From assembly GCF_005116445.1 (NCBI RefSeq), contig NZ_SWBQ01000001.1, positions 1,364,001 through 1,428,000 of the forward strand: a stretch of DNA of 64,000 bases, given 5' to 3'. This document shows positions 16,473 through 25,608 of the stretch, one piece after another; positions within the stretch are counted from its first letter, which is position 1, and each line of letters opens with the position of its first letter. The position numbers and the translations under genes were made by a program. The notes under the pieces were generated by a model. It was not told where the DNA came from and made no database searches. It saw only the letters and a program-made list of their open reading frames with translations. Source of the stretch: Pedobacter frigoris (GTDB lineage Bacteria; Bacteroidota; Bacteroidia; Sphingobacteriales; Sphingobacteriaceae).

Positions 16473-18053
16473 TTACTTAAACTGGCCTTCTTGCTTCAAA
16501 AGCTCAAAATACTTGGTTAAATCAACACCCATAGACTCTTCAAATGAAGCTTTCAGGTCCTCAGGTTGTGGGTGTTTGTTTTTCCACTTGCTGAAATACA
16601 GTTTAAAAGCTTTATCTATCTTTTCCCTTCCTGCCTGGCTTTCCAGAATGTAAAGCCACAATGCTGTTTTCACATACGATATGATTCCATATTCGTCGGA
16701 TGACGCAAACTTATCTGCAGGAATCTCTATGGCGGACTTCATAGGGATGTTGCCCATCGCATTGTACAAACTATTTAAAAAATCTTTTTCAGGCAAGGCC
16801 TTAATTTCAGCTGGAATGTGATCACCGAATATCGAATTTGCCCGGTATTTACCTGCCTCGTACCTGAATTGGAAGTAAGTATTCAAGCCTTCATCAAGCC
16901 AGGTGTGCATGCGCTCATTACTGCCCAACATACTCATAAACCAGTTGTGACCTACCTCGTGGGCGATAACGGCATCAAGAGACTCTTTCTTGGCATCCGG
17001 ACTTGTAATCAACGTAATGGTCGGGTATTCCATACCACCGCTGGAGTTATTTTCCGGACCTTCTACAACCTGTACCACAGGATATTCATAATCGCCAATC
17101 CAGCCGCTGTACTTTTTTACCGCGTCTTTTGTATAGTCAATGCTGTTTACCCACAGGCTTCCTTTTTTATTGTGATAATAAGTGAATGCGTCGATTACCT
17201 TTCCCGATTCCAGTTTCACAGTATCGTACTGAATTACAAAATCTTTATCTGCAAACCAGGCAAAATCCGGCACATTGGAAATCTTGTAAGTAAGTTTCTT
17301 GGTTCCAGTTTTAGCTTTCGGCACGTAAACCGCCGGTTTTCCGTCTCTATTAGCTACGTTTTTGGCTCCCAAACTCTTATAGGTAGCAAGTTCATCTGCA
17401 TTTTGCAATACCCCCGTAGCTCCTACTACATAGTTATTAGGCACTGTTATATCGACCTTAAATGAAGCGTAGTCGCTGTAGAATTCTCCCATATCCAGAT
17501 ATGGGAATTCGTGCCATCCGCTTTTGTCGAAAACCGCTGGTTTAGGGTACCACTGACACACCATAAATTCTCCGTCTGCAAATCCTGATCTGGAGAAGTA
17601 AGAAGGCAGCTTCACCTTAAAATCGGTAGTTATTCTCACTGAATCTCCAGGCTTTAAAGGCGAATTCAGTTTTACTTTAATGATGTCTATATATTGAGGG
17701 TTTGAATGCGGTTCAGTTGCAGCAACAGTTCCGTTTACTTTAAAATTTAGCCCTTCGATGCTTCCAAAGCTGTAATTCTTCAATTTTTTAACCCTGGATG
17801 TATCATTCTTTATCTGCTGGAAAAGCGCTGTTGATTCCTGTTTGTATGCATTTGGCCAGATGTGAAACCAGATAAAATCAAGGGTGCTTGGAGAGTTATT
17901 TTTGTAAACTATCGTTTCAAATCCTTTTAAGGATTTTTCCTGATCATTCAGGATAACGTCAATGTCATAACTGACGCTCTGCTGCCAGTAATTTTCTTGT
18001 GCAAAAACAGCTGTGCTAAAGCATAAAAATAAAATCGCAAGGTATTTCTTCAT
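16473..18053 (-). CDS. Secreted M1-family zinc aminopeptidase
   Basis: A 526-residue exported metallopeptidase. A signal peptide (MKKYLAILFLCFSTAVFAQ) supports the ATG at 18053 rather than the longer frame to 18101. The zinc site HEVGH followed by an 18-residue spacer and a downstream Glu (WLDEGLNTYFQ) is the gluzincin M1 signature, and GGMEYPTITL matches the aminopeptidase GxMEN-like substrate motif with Tyr in place of Asn. The N-terminal half is the expected beta-sandwich. Likely trims peptides in the periplasm or outside the cell. The altered GxMEN motif suggests a distant M1 subgroup. Confidence 0.88.
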   Translation of the reverse strand: MKKYLAILFLCFSTAVFAQENYWQQSVSYDIDVILNDQEKSLKGFETIVYKNNSPSTLDFIWFHIWPNAYKQESTALFQQIKNDTSRVKKLKNYSFGSIEGLNFKVNGTVAATEPHSNPQYIDIIKVKLNSPLKPGDSVRITTDFKVKLPSYFSRSGFADGEFMVCQWYPKPAVFDKSGWHEFPYLDMGEFYSDYASFKVDITVPNNYVVGATGVLQNADELATYKSLGAKNVANRDGKPAVYVPKAKTGTKKLTYKISNVPDFAWFADKDFVIQYDTVKLESGKVIDAFTYYHNKKGSLWVNSIDYTKDAVKKYSGWIGDYEYPVVQVVEGPENNSSGGMEYPTITLITSPDAKKESLDAVIAHEVGHNWFMSMLGSNERMHTWLDEGLNTYFQFRYEAGKYRANSIFGDHIPAEIKALPEKDFLNSLYNAMGNIPMKSAIEIPADKFASSDEYGIISYVKTALWLYILESQAGREKIDKAFKLYFSKWKNKHPQPEDLKASFEESMGVDLTKYFELLKQEGQFK

Positions 18054-18200
18054 AATTCTAGTAAAAGTGTCAATAATACAAACTACTGTAATAGAAAACA
18101 AACGAACTAAATGCAGTTATCATATATGTTTATATTTTTCACCTGCAAACCAAACAGTTTTGCTTTTGTTGTATGATGTAAATCACTAATTATAAACGAC

Positions 18201-18728
18201 ATGAAGAAAGTTTCAATTTTAACACTAATTTTTATTTCGGCTATTCTTGCTTCCTGTACAGGCAATAATGACAAAGAAATAGCACATTCAAAACTGGCAA
18301 CCACCGCAGATGGAAAGGATATTGGCTCTGCCAAATTCTTTCTTTTAGGTGATGGCAAGATAAAAATGGACCTTGAAATCAGTTATCCTGAAAGAGCTGA
18401 CAGTACTGTTGCCGTGCATTTCCATGAACATGGAGATTGTGGAAATATGGGAGAAAATACGCATGGCCACTGGAATCCTACTAAAGAAGCTCATGGAAAA
18501 TGGGGATCTGCAGCTTATCACTCCGGTGATATAGGAAACATCCAGTTAGACGCTAAAGGACATGGAACGATAACAGTAACTACGGATAGGTGGAGTGTGC
18601 AGAAAAATGATATGAAAAATATCATTGGACGAGGAATTATTGTACATGGCGGAACTGATGATTATACTACCCAGCCTACCGGAAATTCCGGACCCAGAGT
18701 TGGTTGCGGGGTAATCGTGAAAAATTAA
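18201..18728 (+). CDS. sodC: Cu/Zn superoxide dismutase, lipoprotein
   Basis: Converts superoxide to hydrogen peroxide and oxygen in the periplasm. A lipoprotein signal peptide ends ILASC (Cys19), so it is probably membrane-anchored. The metal ligands appear in order: HFHEHGDC (Cu His and first disulfide Cys), the Zn loop with NTHGHWNP and HGKW, AAYHSGDIGNI, and the final copper His in GIIVHGGTDDY; the second disulfide Cys is in RVGCGVI. All expected ligands are present. It is followed 52 bases later by a DUF2383 protein, a stress-type neighbourhood. Confidence 0.93.
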   Translation: MKKVSILTLIFISAILASCTGNNDKEIAHSKLATTADGKDIGSAKFFLLGDGKIKMDLEISYPERADSTVAVHFHEHGDCGNMGENTHGHWNPTKEAHGKWGSAAYHSGDIGNIQLDAKGHGTITVTTDRWSVQKNDMKNIIGRGIIVHGGTDDYTTQPTGNSGPRVGCGVIVKN

Positions 18729-18780
18729 AACATATCTTAATGCGGCTTGTTCATTTAATACATCAAAAACCTATAGAAAA

Positions 18781-19239
18781 ATGGAAAACAGTAAAGTAAA
18801 CACGGAAATCCTCAATGACCTTATCGAAATTAATAACGACAGGGTTGCAGGATATGAAAAGGCGATCGAAGAACTACATGTAGAAGACAGCGATTTGAAG
18901 TCACTGTTTGTAGAAATGATCAGACAGAGTCACAGGCATAAATCAGCATTAACAGCAGAAGTACAGGTTCTTGGAGAAGAAGCTGAAACAGGAACTACGA
19001 CATCTGGGAAAATTTATCGGGCTTGGATGGATGTAAAAGCAATTTTTACAGGTCATGATAGAGAGACAGTATTAAACAACTGCGAATTTGGTGAAGACGC
19101 AGCTCAAAAAGCATATAAGATGGCTTTAGATACAGAAGGATTATCAGCTAATCTGAGGTCGCTAATTACAGAACAAAAAACTGAACTGAGAGTATCTCAC
19201 GATCAGATTAAAGCACTGCGTGATGCAGTAGCGAAGTAA
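18781..19239 (+). CDS. DUF2383 (PA2169-type) four-helix protein
   Basis: A 152-residue ferritin-like helical protein beginning ILNDLIEINNDRVAGYEKA, with E/H-rich helices (FVEMIRQSHRHKSAL) typical of the PA2169/DUF2383 family. Such genes are often induced by stress, but the reaction is unknown. The family fold resembles ferritins and the visible Glu and His residues could bind metal, but I cannot confirm a complete site. Placed after sodC on the same strand. Confidence 0.8.
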   Translation: MENSKVNTEILNDLIEINNDRVAGYEKAIEELHVEDSDLKSLFVEMIRQSHRHKSALTAEVQVLGEEAETGTTTSGKIYRAWMDVKAIFTGHDRETVLNNCEFGEDAAQKAYKMALDTEGLSANLRSLITEQKTELRVSHDQIKALRDAVAK

Positions 19240-19243
19240 AGTG

Positions 19244-19281
19244 ACATGAGGCTGCCTCAAAAAATAGAGACAGCCTCATGT
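19244..19281. terminator. Shared hairpin at convergent gene ends
   Basis: Perfect 11-base stem ACATGAGGCTG / CAGCCTCATGT (19244-19254, 19271-19281) with a 16-base loop. It begins just after the DUF2383 stop and covers the KTSC gene stop codon (19278-19276), so it serves both strands. Confidence 0.75.
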
Positions 19282-19476
19282 ATTTGAGCTCTCAAATTCG
19301 TAAACTCCTTTGATATAATTATTCAAATACCTTCCTTTTGATCTTGCAGCTCGCAGCGTAAGGTAAATGCCTTGCGGAACTTCCTTATAATAGTATACCC
19401 TGCCCGACTGAAATACTACACTCAGTATCCTATTTTCGGGATCATATTCAACACGGTCGATTACTGTTGATGGCAT
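19276..19476 (-). CDS. KTSC-domain protein
   Basis: A 66-residue single-domain protein with the KTSC pattern: PSTVIDRVEYDPENRILSV, F-x-S-G-x-x-Y-Y-Y, VP, and the SKGRYLNNYIKG ending. The fold is often attached to lysyl-tRNA-synthetase-like proteins or found alone; biological role unknown. I chose the ATG at 19476 because the family starts directly with the PSTVI strand; the longer frame to 19500 is less likely. Confidence 0.75.
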   Translation of the reverse strand: MPSTVIDRVEYDPENRILSVVFQSGRVYYYKEVPQGIYLTLRAARSKGRYLNNYIKGVYEFESSNT

Positions 19477-19610
19477 GATTGTAATTTTAATAGATAACAC
19501 AGGAAATCAACAACTGGTTTAATTATATTTATAATTAGCATTTGGCGCACAAATTAATTGCAACCAAATGGGTTTTAAATTGTTATTATATCAGAATTAA
19601 TCATAAGAAA

Positions 19611-20237
19611 ATGAAACGATTATCAGCAATAGGGATTATTCTAGTCGCGCTATGCATCTTATTGGATTCATGCGGCAGTACTAAATTGCTGTCCTCATGG
19701 ACAGCCAAAGATGTAACCATATCACAGAGCAGTAAAGTGCTAGTTATCGCCCTAATGGGCAATAAAGATAGGAAATTAAGAGAAAATGTTGAAAATTCTA
19801 TAGTCGAGAACTTAAAGACCCACGGCGTGTCTGCCGGTTCGGCACTTGCAGAATATGGTCCGAAAGATTTTGAGGGTTTAGACGAGAAAGTTGCAGTTCA
19901 GAAAATAAAAGCTAAAGGATATGATGGGGCTTTTACCATCGCCCTACTCGATAAAACTAAAAGCAAAAATTATGTACCCGGAGGATTTGGTATCATGCCA
20001 TATCCATATGGATTTTGGGGTTATTACAGACCTATGTATGCTAGAGTATATGAGCCAGGCTATTATCAGGTAACGAATAAGTTTATATTGGAAGCCAATT
20101 TCTTCAATCTGGTTGGAGATAAATTGGTCTACTCTGCACAGACAAAAACCATCGATCCCGATAGTCCGCAATCCCTTGCATCTGAATTCAGTAAGACATT
20201 ATTTGATGACATGGTAAAAAAAGGGGTTGTAAAGTAG
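19611..20237 (+). CDS. Putative lipoprotein, DUF4136-like
   Basis: A 208-residue exported lipoprotein: signal peptide MKRLSAIGIILVALCILLDSC with the lipid Cys at residue 21. The mature part begins GSTKLLSSWTAKDVTISQSSKVLVIAL, resembling DUF4136-type proteins, and contains a Gly/Tyr/Pro-rich stretch (PGGFGIMPYPYGFWGYY) in the middle. The closing DSPQSLASEFSKTLFDDMVKKGVV also fits. Function unknown, probably periplasmic or outer-membrane. I used the ATG at 19611 because the signal peptide begins there. Confidence 0.65.
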   Translation: MKRLSAIGIILVALCILLDSCGSTKLLSSWTAKDVTISQSSKVLVIALMGNKDRKLRENVENSIVENLKTHGVSAGSALAEYGPKDFEGLDEKVAVQKIKAKGYDGAFTIALLDKTKSKNYVPGGFGIMPYPYGFWGYYRPMYARVYEPGYYQVTNKFILEANFFNLVGDKLVYSAQTKTIDPDSPQSLASEFSKTLFDDMVKKGVVK

Positions 20238-20253
20238 TGAGGAGGAAAATTCC

Positions 20254-20490
20254 ATGAAAACATTTCCAGTTAATTTTAAAATAGGGAATATAGATTTGGA
20301 TGCTATCGTAACCTCTTCTGAGGATGATCATAAATTTAAAGTAGAGATGGTCACCGGAGAGCCTGATCCGATTATACTCAGACGTCAGACAGCCGGATCA
20401 TGGAATGTAGAGAACAGTGGAGGCAGGAGAATGTCTCCTTCCTGCTTTGAGGACATAGGAAAAGCTATAGATGATTACCTCAATCGTTAA
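20254..20490 (+). CDS. Small conserved-looking protein of unknown function
   Basis: A 78-residue soluble, mixed alpha/beta protein (MKTFPVNFKIGNIDLDAIVTSSEDDHKFKVE...). A GAGGAG-type Shine-Dalgarno (GGAGGAAA at about 20240-20247) lies ahead of the ATG, unusually strong for this genome and supporting a real gene. It starts 16 bases after the preceding lipoprotein gene. No family recognised. Confidence 0.65.
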   Translation: MKTFPVNFKIGNIDLDAIVTSSEDDHKFKVEMVTGEPDPIILRRQTAGSWNVENSGGRRMSPSCFEDIGKAIDDYLNR

Positions 20491-20495
20491 AATAA

Positions 20496-20520
20496 GCAGA
20501 GTCAGTTAATATGACTCTGC
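20496..20520. terminator. Shared hairpin at convergent gene ends
   Basis: Perfect 9-base stem GCAGAGTCA / TGACTCTGC with a 7-base loop. It overlaps the last codons and stop (20508-20506) of the sigma factor gene and follows the small plus-strand gene by 5 bases. Confidence 0.7.
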
Positions 20521-21033
20521 CGAAAATTCTTTAGTATACATTTTGAGGTTCTTTTTGAGCAGACCCCTTGCCATATGAATTCTTGTTTTTACGGTGCCGA
20601 TGGGAATATTTAGTTCCTCCGCAATCTCATGGTACTTAAATCCTTCGAAATATTTTATGAACGGAGTCAGGTATTCGGGCTGAAGTTTATTCATGGCGTT
20701 ATTAATATCTTCCATCATAAACTTGTTCTCACCAGAATTGCGTGTGGCTCCGTTGATAAACTGAGCTGTAGGGATTTCTTCATGAGTCGACATCAAGGAT
20801 CTCGTTTTGATTGTTCTCCTATACCCGTTGATAAATGTATTTTTCATGATGGTATACAACCATCCCTTGAAATTTGTCCCTTCTTTAAATTTCTGTGAAT
20901 AGCGCATTGCCTTTAGCATGGTATCCTGAACTAAATCATTTGCATCCTCATAATCATGAGTAAACTTAAAAGCGAATGACTCCAGAGCATTTTGATTTGT
21001 AATTAGGTGGCGATTAAAATCAATTGTGTTCAT
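20506..21033 (-). CDS. ECF-type RNA polymerase sigma factor
   Basis: A 175-residue sigma-70 family factor with region 2 (FTHDYEDANDLVQDTMLKAMRY, FKGWLYTIMKNTFINGYRR) and region 4 (NNAMNKLQPEYLTPFIKYFEGFKYHEIAEELNIPIGTVKTRIHMARGLLKK). It belongs to the EcfG-unlike, general Bacteroidota ECF type; no anti-sigma gene or FecR is adjacent. The partner, if any, is elsewhere. Targets unknown. The nearby sodC, DUF2383 and lipoprotein genes suggest a stress connection, which is only inference. Confidence 0.9.
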   Translation of the reverse strand: MNTIDFNRHLITNQNALESFAFKFTHDYEDANDLVQDTMLKAMRYSQKFKEGTNFKGWLYTIMKNTFINGYRRTIKTRSLMSTHEEIPTAQFINGATRNSGENKFMMEDINNAMNKLQPEYLTPFIKYFEGFKYHEIAEELNIPIGTVKTRIHMARGLLKKNLKMYTKEFSAESY

Positions 21034-21180
21034 AGTTAAGATGTTTTAGGATTTGAGTTAATTTCAATTCATATTTGAGTGATTTTAGGAATAACGAATC
21101 CTCAAAACCCATACCAAATCCCCTATAAACTACTAACAATCAACAGAATTTATAAAAAAAACGCCTTATTTATTGTATTT

Positions 21181-22527
21181 TTAGCTAATTGATGGAAATG
21201 AAATCCCTTTGATTTTCCTGAAAAGCTCGACTGCGTAAATATCTGTCATTCCAGAGACGAAATCCAATACACACTGTATCCTGGTGTAGACATCTTTATC
21301 ATTGGTTAGAAATTGTTTTGGAATCAGTTCAACAAGTTTCTTATGGTATTTAGAGTCATTGTGCAGATAAGCTGGAATAAATTCTTCCAACAATCCACCC
21401 ATGACCTTATAACCGGCAACCTCTATTTGTACTACCGACGAGTAATTGTAAATCTTTTGTATAGATATCCGCTCGATCTCTTTCATTACAGATAAAAATG
21501 GCTCATCAATCTGATCCATTAAACTTTTGTTAAAATTCCCGCTTAGTATGGACTCCTGCTCGTTATAAAATACATTAGAACACTGCCCTATTAAAGTGCT
21601 GATTGATTTGGCACGCATTAAAGTAATCTTTGCATCATCATCTTCTATGTCTGATAGCCTTGCCATCATGTTATCGTCATTACACAGCGGAAGCAAAAGA
21701 GTTTCTACTTCTTTGTACGTGAGGATTTTTAGCCGGTGTGCATCTTCCAGATCAATAATGTTGTAGCAGATATCGTCAGCAGCTTCTACAAGATACACCA
21801 GTGGGTGTCTTTTATAAGTGAGGGGTGAATCCTGTACTTTAATCAAGCCCATTTCTGAAGCAATCTTTACAAATCCGCTTTCTTCGGACTGGAAAAATCC
21901 GTACTTTTTAGTGAAAATATTTTGTTTATTATGTCCTGCCTGTGAAGAACATGGATATTTTGCGATTGCTGCTAGAGTAGCATAGGTAAGTGCAAAGCCT
22001 CCTGTCCCCTTACCGGCAAAGGGATGAGTAAGAATTCTTAAAGCATTTGCATTTCCTTCAAAATGAATCAGGTCTTCCCATTGAGCATCACTAACCTGTT
22101 TTTGATAAGCCTTTCCATCTCCGTTTGTGAAATAATAGGAAATGGCAGACTCGCCGGAATGTCCAAAAGCAGGATTCCCGAGGTCATGTGCCAGGCAGGC
22201 AGAGGCTACGATATTGCCAATTTCACACAGCAGTGGACAGCTTTCATCTATGTCAGCATCTAATGCCCTCATCTTATTATAGAAAATGGCACCTAATGAA
22301 CGGCCTACACTTGCGACTTCTAAACTATGGGTTAACCTATTGTGAACGAACACACTTCCAGGAAGTGGAAATACCTGTGTTTTATTCTGCAGCCTTCTAA
22401 AAGGTGAAGAAAAAATAATTCTATCGTAATCGCGCTGAAATTCAGACCTGGCTTCTTTTTGATTTCCTATAAACCGATCTTCGTTTCCCCAACGTTTGGA
22501 CGACAATAGTTTTTCCCAATTCATCAT
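21181..22527 (-). CDS. dgt: Deoxyguanosinetriphosphate triphosphohydrolase (dGTPase)
   Basis: HD-domain enzyme that splits dNTPs, mainly dGTP, to nucleoside and triphosphate and so controls dNTP pools and can limit phage replication. 448 residues. The N-terminal RDYDRIIFSSPFRRLQNKTQVFPL and the metal-binding HxxH...HD set (VHNRLTHSLEVASVGR, CLAHDLGNPAFGHSGE) are diagnostic. The ATG at 22527 is followed immediately by another ATG; either could be used. The gene follows a DUF5686 gene by 32 bases on the same strand. Confidence 0.93.
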   Translation of the reverse strand: MMNWEKLLSSKRWGNEDRFIGNQKEARSEFQRDYDRIIFSSPFRRLQNKTQVFPLPGSVFVHNRLTHSLEVASVGRSLGAIFYNKMRALDADIDESCPLLCEIGNIVASACLAHDLGNPAFGHSGESAISYYFTNGDGKAYQKQVSDAQWEDLIHFEGNANALRILTHPFAGKGTGGFALTYATLAAIAKYPCSSQAGHNKQNIFTKKYGFFQSEESGFVKIASEMGLIKVQDSPLTYKRHPLVYLVEAADDICYNIIDLEDAHRLKILTYKEVETLLLPLCNDDNMMARLSDIEDDDAKITLMRAKSISTLIGQCSNVFYNEQESILSGNFNKSLMDQIDEPFLSVMKEIERISIQKIYNYSSVVQIEVAGYKVMGGLLEEFIPAYLHNDSKYHKKLVELIPKQFLTNDKDVYTRIQCVLDFVSGMTDIYAVELFRKIKGISFPSIS

Positions 22528-22559
22528 ATTTACTTATAAAATAAGCACGAAAATAGGGT

Positions 22560-25136
22560 TTAAAAATCAAATTTTACCCTGGCACGAATTCCCCAATTGG
22601 TTACCAGTGGGTTATCCAGATACGTGAAGCGCTTAACCACATCTACGCGTAAGATCTTAAAGATGTTCCCCACACCGACGCTTCCCTCCAGATAAGGTTC
22701 TTTATTTAAAGCATTGGTTATTGAAACGCCATCCTGGTTTTTTACAAAACGCATGGCAGACTGATTGACTATCGGGTTGTTTTCATCACGTAATCCTCCG
22801 TAAAGTGCCTTAAACGACAATACTTCTCTTAATTTTAGTTCTTTTAACAATGGTACTTTATTAAAGAAAAACCCATTGAAATTATGATCAATATTGATAC
22901 TGGCATAATGATCACTTACGAACTCCAGGAAGTTCATCAGGTTATAAGAATTTAGCTGGTAGGCATAGGTCTGATTGGCTCTATGTATCGACAAAAGTGG
23001 AAAAGGGACTTTGCCTATAATATATGCTCCGTCTAGTGTCAGGTCGGTATATCCTAATTGAGAAAGGTATAAACGTTTGTCTATGCTTCCCATAAAGTTA
23101 TGATAGTTATATCCACCACCCAGCAAACCTTTAATACCCGCCGTATACCTCAGGTTAAAAGTCGGATATTTATCTACTATAGGTGTGCGATATACTTTTC
23201 CCTGGTAAAACTTCTCATGTGGTGCATACCTAAGCGCCAGTGTAACTTCAGAAGTGTTGATATTGTTAATTCTGTCTGTAAAGCTATTCTCAGAGTTCGA
23301 GAAATATAAAGAACCTGCGGGACTCTGGTTCCATTTACGTAAGCCCAGGCTATAGGAGAAATGATTTTCAAATTCACGGACATAATCTACCCTGTAAAAA
23401 TCGTTATAGAGCATCATGTTATTTTCACCTCTTTTGAAGGAAAGCAGAAAGTTATCTTCCTGAACAAATTGTAATTCCTGACCCGGGATTTTTGTATCTC
23501 TTTGAAAACTTGCACTGACGTAGTTCTGTGGAAATGCATAGATGGATTTGTTATTCAACGAATACGTACCTTTTACAAAATACTTCCATTTCTGATCTTC
23601 AAATCCATAAGCAGCATAGGTTTCAAAAAAGTACCTCTTGCTCAGAGCCGTAGTTGTACGCCCGCCTATACGCGCTCTAAAGCCCTCAACACCATTGAAA
23701 CTATAAAAAGTATTAACCGGTCCCATTTCAAATGGCCCAAAATCTTTATATCCGGCAAAAAACAACGTCACAATATCCATTGTTCTTTTGAAAGATGGTA
23801 TGGTTTGCAATGTATCCAGGTTACTGTAGATCTTTGCATTTGCCGCGCTCAATGCCACAGGTCTGTTCATCGTCCAGAATTGTTCCGATTGTTTACTGGC
23901 ATCCGGGACTACAACAAGTAGTGGTGCTTTATCAATAGTATCAGGCAGTGGTGTATTTATCTTGTAATCTTTAAAAGAAACGAGCCGCTCACCAGTAAAT
24001 CCAGCCCCACTTTTCTTACTCAATCCAAAATCCACTAGCAGATTACTTTTGCTCAGATGATAGCGTTTATCTGCATTTTGTTCAAAATCCAGATCTGCTT
24101 CGAGCGCCCTGACGAAATTCAGATTGATGTTTTTATTTACTGTTAAAAAAGCTTTTTGAATGGCATAATTCCCATCCATCGTCACGTACAGTTTACCCTG
24201 AAATAATAGATCAGTGGTATTACGGGGCATAAACGAAAGTTCGATCAGATTCGGCTGCTGTGTCTTGATCGTATCCGAAATGTAGAATCTGTAAAAGGTT
24301 GGAGCGCCATCAGCTATAGGGCTCAACAGCTGGTTACTGACTACCGAAATATTGTTATCGTAGATATCTATATCCTGGTACATCCTGTCAAAATAGGTAC
24401 TCAATCCCTGGTTATCAATAAAACGTTCATCAAAATTGACACGCTTATTGGCCAAAACAACTGTTTTAGTTTTCTCCGGATTTTTAATGTAGTAATTATC
24501 TGAAAGCTTCTCTTCCTGAAATACCGGTAAAAGATTTCTTCCACCTATTTTTGTTGAATCCTGCTGCTGAAAAAGAAATTGGTAGTTTTTAAAAACACGT
24601 TTACTCTTGAACTTATCCGAAAGGTTACTCATTGAAAAAAGCATACGCTCATATTTCTGATAGGAAACATAATCATATTGCTCTATCCTGTTTTTGGATT
24701 TATTTTCAATAACCTTACGGATCAGTTCAACTGCGGGGTTTTCCTTATTACGGTATTTCGGTTTCTTGCCTGCCCTAATTACAACTTCATTCATCTGGGT
24801 AAACTCGGATTGAAGCTGTACATTAATCACCTGAGAAACTCCGGGCTTAATATTCTTAATCTGAGTCTTATACCCTACATAGCTAAACTTAAGTGTTGTT
24901 TGCCCATTACTGATAGCGACTGTATATTTACCGTCCGCATCGGTTTGACCGCCTTTGGTGGTACCCCCTATCAAAAAGGAAACATATGGCAACCCTCCTT
25001 TTGAAGCAGCGTCTGTCACGACACCATTAACAACTATTTGCTGAGCATTTGCTTTATTTGCCCCAAACGACATTAAAACAAATATAAGCAAGATACTATA
25101 ACCTATTTTCTCTGCAGAACTAAACAATTTACCCAC
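22560..25136 (-). CDS. DUF5686 protein with carboxypeptidase-like regulatory domain
   Basis: An 858-residue outer-membrane protein. After a signal peptide ending near residue 31 (NKANAQQ) comes a carboxypeptidase-D regulatory-like beta-sandwich (VNGVVTDAASKGGLPYVSFLIGGTTKGGQTDADGKY), followed by the large DUF5686 region that resembles a TonB-independent beta barrel, ending in Phe (VKFDF) as outer-membrane barrels do. Function unknown; related proteins may handle surface polysaccharide or lipid. The start codon is GTG at 25136. A -7-like TAACTTTG (25195-25188, minus) lies about 50 bases upstream. Confidence 0.85.
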   Translation of the reverse strand: MGKLFSSAEKIGYSILLIFVLMSFGANKANAQQIVVNGVVTDAASKGGLPYVSFLIGGTTKGGQTDADGKYTVAISNGQTTLKFSYVGYKTQIKNIKPGVSQVINVQLQSEFTQMNEVVIRAGKKPKYRNKENPAVELIRKVIENKSKNRIEQYDYVSYQKYERMLFSMSNLSDKFKSKRVFKNYQFLFQQQDSTKIGGRNLLPVFQEEKLSDNYYIKNPEKTKTVVLANKRVNFDERFIDNQGLSTYFDRMYQDIDIYDNNISVVSNQLLSPIADGAPTFYRFYISDTIKTQQPNLIELSFMPRNTTDLLFQGKLYVTMDGNYAIQKAFLTVNKNINLNFVRALEADLDFEQNADKRYHLSKSNLLVDFGLSKKSGAGFTGERLVSFKDYKINTPLPDTIDKAPLLVVVPDASKQSEQFWTMNRPVALSAANAKIYSNLDTLQTIPSFKRTMDIVTLFFAGYKDFGPFEMGPVNTFYSFNGVEGFRARIGGRTTTALSKRYFFETYAAYGFEDQKWKYFVKGTYSLNNKSIYAFPQNYVSASFQRDTKIPGQELQFVQEDNFLLSFKRGENNMMLYNDFYRVDYVREFENHFSYSLGLRKWNQSPAGSLYFSNSENSFTDRINNINTSEVTLALRYAPHEKFYQGKVYRTPIVDKYPTFNLRYTAGIKGLLGGGYNYHNFMGSIDKRLYLSQLGYTDLTLDGAYIIGKVPFPLLSIHRANQTYAYQLNSYNLMNFLEFVSDHYASINIDHNFNGFFFNKVPLLKELKLREVLSFKALYGGLRDENNPIVNQSAMRFVKNQDGVSITNALNKEPYLEGSVGVGNIFKILRVDVVKRFTYLDNPLVTNWGIRARVKFDF

Positions 25137-25436
25137 GTGTCGATTAATATTAATTCAATGTTATAAAGCTTAAAAGAATAAGCCTGGCAAAGTTAATACT
25201 CAACATTTGAATTTTATAGTAAAAAAGTCAGGATATAGCTTTCCGACAGATGTTATGACATCTATATGAATATTGACTTCTTTCCATGGCAATTATTACG
25301 CCTGAAACAATCTGAAAAGCCGATTCCTGTTATCCGTTTATTTTTACTTAACAACTGACTTTTGATATGTCTATATGAGATTATAGCTACAATTGTTGTT
25401 TTTTTGTTAAATTTTCAAAAAAGAAGTTAGTGTATC
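25137..25436. other. Intergenic region without recognisable gene
   Basis: About 300 bases of AT-rich DNA. Apart from the -7-like CAAAGTTA element at 25188-25195 for the minus-strand DUF5686 gene, I see no ORF, repeat or RNA. It leads into the predicted small RNA promoter. Confidence 0.6.
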
Positions 25437-25466
25437 TTGTACACTATACAATAATCATTAAATTTG
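25437..25466 (+). promoter_or_regulatory. Bacteroidota-type promoter for a small RNA
   Basis: TTG at 25437-25439, exactly 19 bases, then TAAATTTG at 25459-25466. This matches the TTTG-N19-TAnnTTTG consensus of the major Bacteroidota sigma factor with only the first T of TTTG replaced (CTTG). Transcription should start near 25471-25474. A short palindrome TAGTGTA/TACACTA (25428-25446) overlaps the -33 element and could be an operator. Confidence 0.7.
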
Positions 25467-25471
25467 TGCCG

Positions 25472-25598
25472 TTAATATTACCAAATACTAGTAGTCAATT
25501 CTTGGCAGAATATTTGGTAATAAAGAGTAACCCGTTCATACAGGTTTATATTTGGTTAGAAAAGGGATGTGTCCGGATGGAACAGCCCTTTCTTTTTT
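25472..25598 (+). ncRNA. Predicted small non-coding RNA
   Basis: A unit of about 127 bases with its own promoter and terminator but no credible ORF. The 5' part forms a 12-base perfect stem (25476-25487 with 25511-25522; core ATTACCAAATA / TATTTGGTAAT) with a 23-base loop. The 3' end is a terminator hairpin (AAAGGG, TGT, TCC paired with GGA, ACA, CCCTTT; 25561-25591) followed by CTTTTTTT. Between them is a weak AACC/GGTT hairpin. Identity is unknown. A weak resemblance of the 3' hairpin to the SRP RNA tip is probably chance. Flanking genes read on the minus strand, so this is an independent transcript. Confidence 0.6.
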
Positions 25599-25599
25599 T
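25561..25599 (+). terminator. Intrinsic terminator of the predicted small RNA
   Basis: Stem AAAGGG / CCCTTT with inner TGT/ACA and TCC/GGA pairs and a GGAT loop, followed on the plus strand by C and seven T. In the minus direction the run is weaker, so it chiefly ends plus-strand transcription. Confidence 0.8.
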
Positions 25600-25608
25600 A
25601 ATGCCGTT

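Noticed and set aside
16818..17465. Plus-strand ORF of 215 codons
   Set aside because: Antisense to the M1 peptidase, which has signal peptide and HEVGH site.
25561..25591. Resemblance of the 3' hairpin to the SRP RNA tip (GTCCGGA..GGAA.CAGCC)
   Set aside because: The hairpin is the terminator itself, the symmetric loop and long pairing of ends of SRP RNA are missing, and the match is imperfect.
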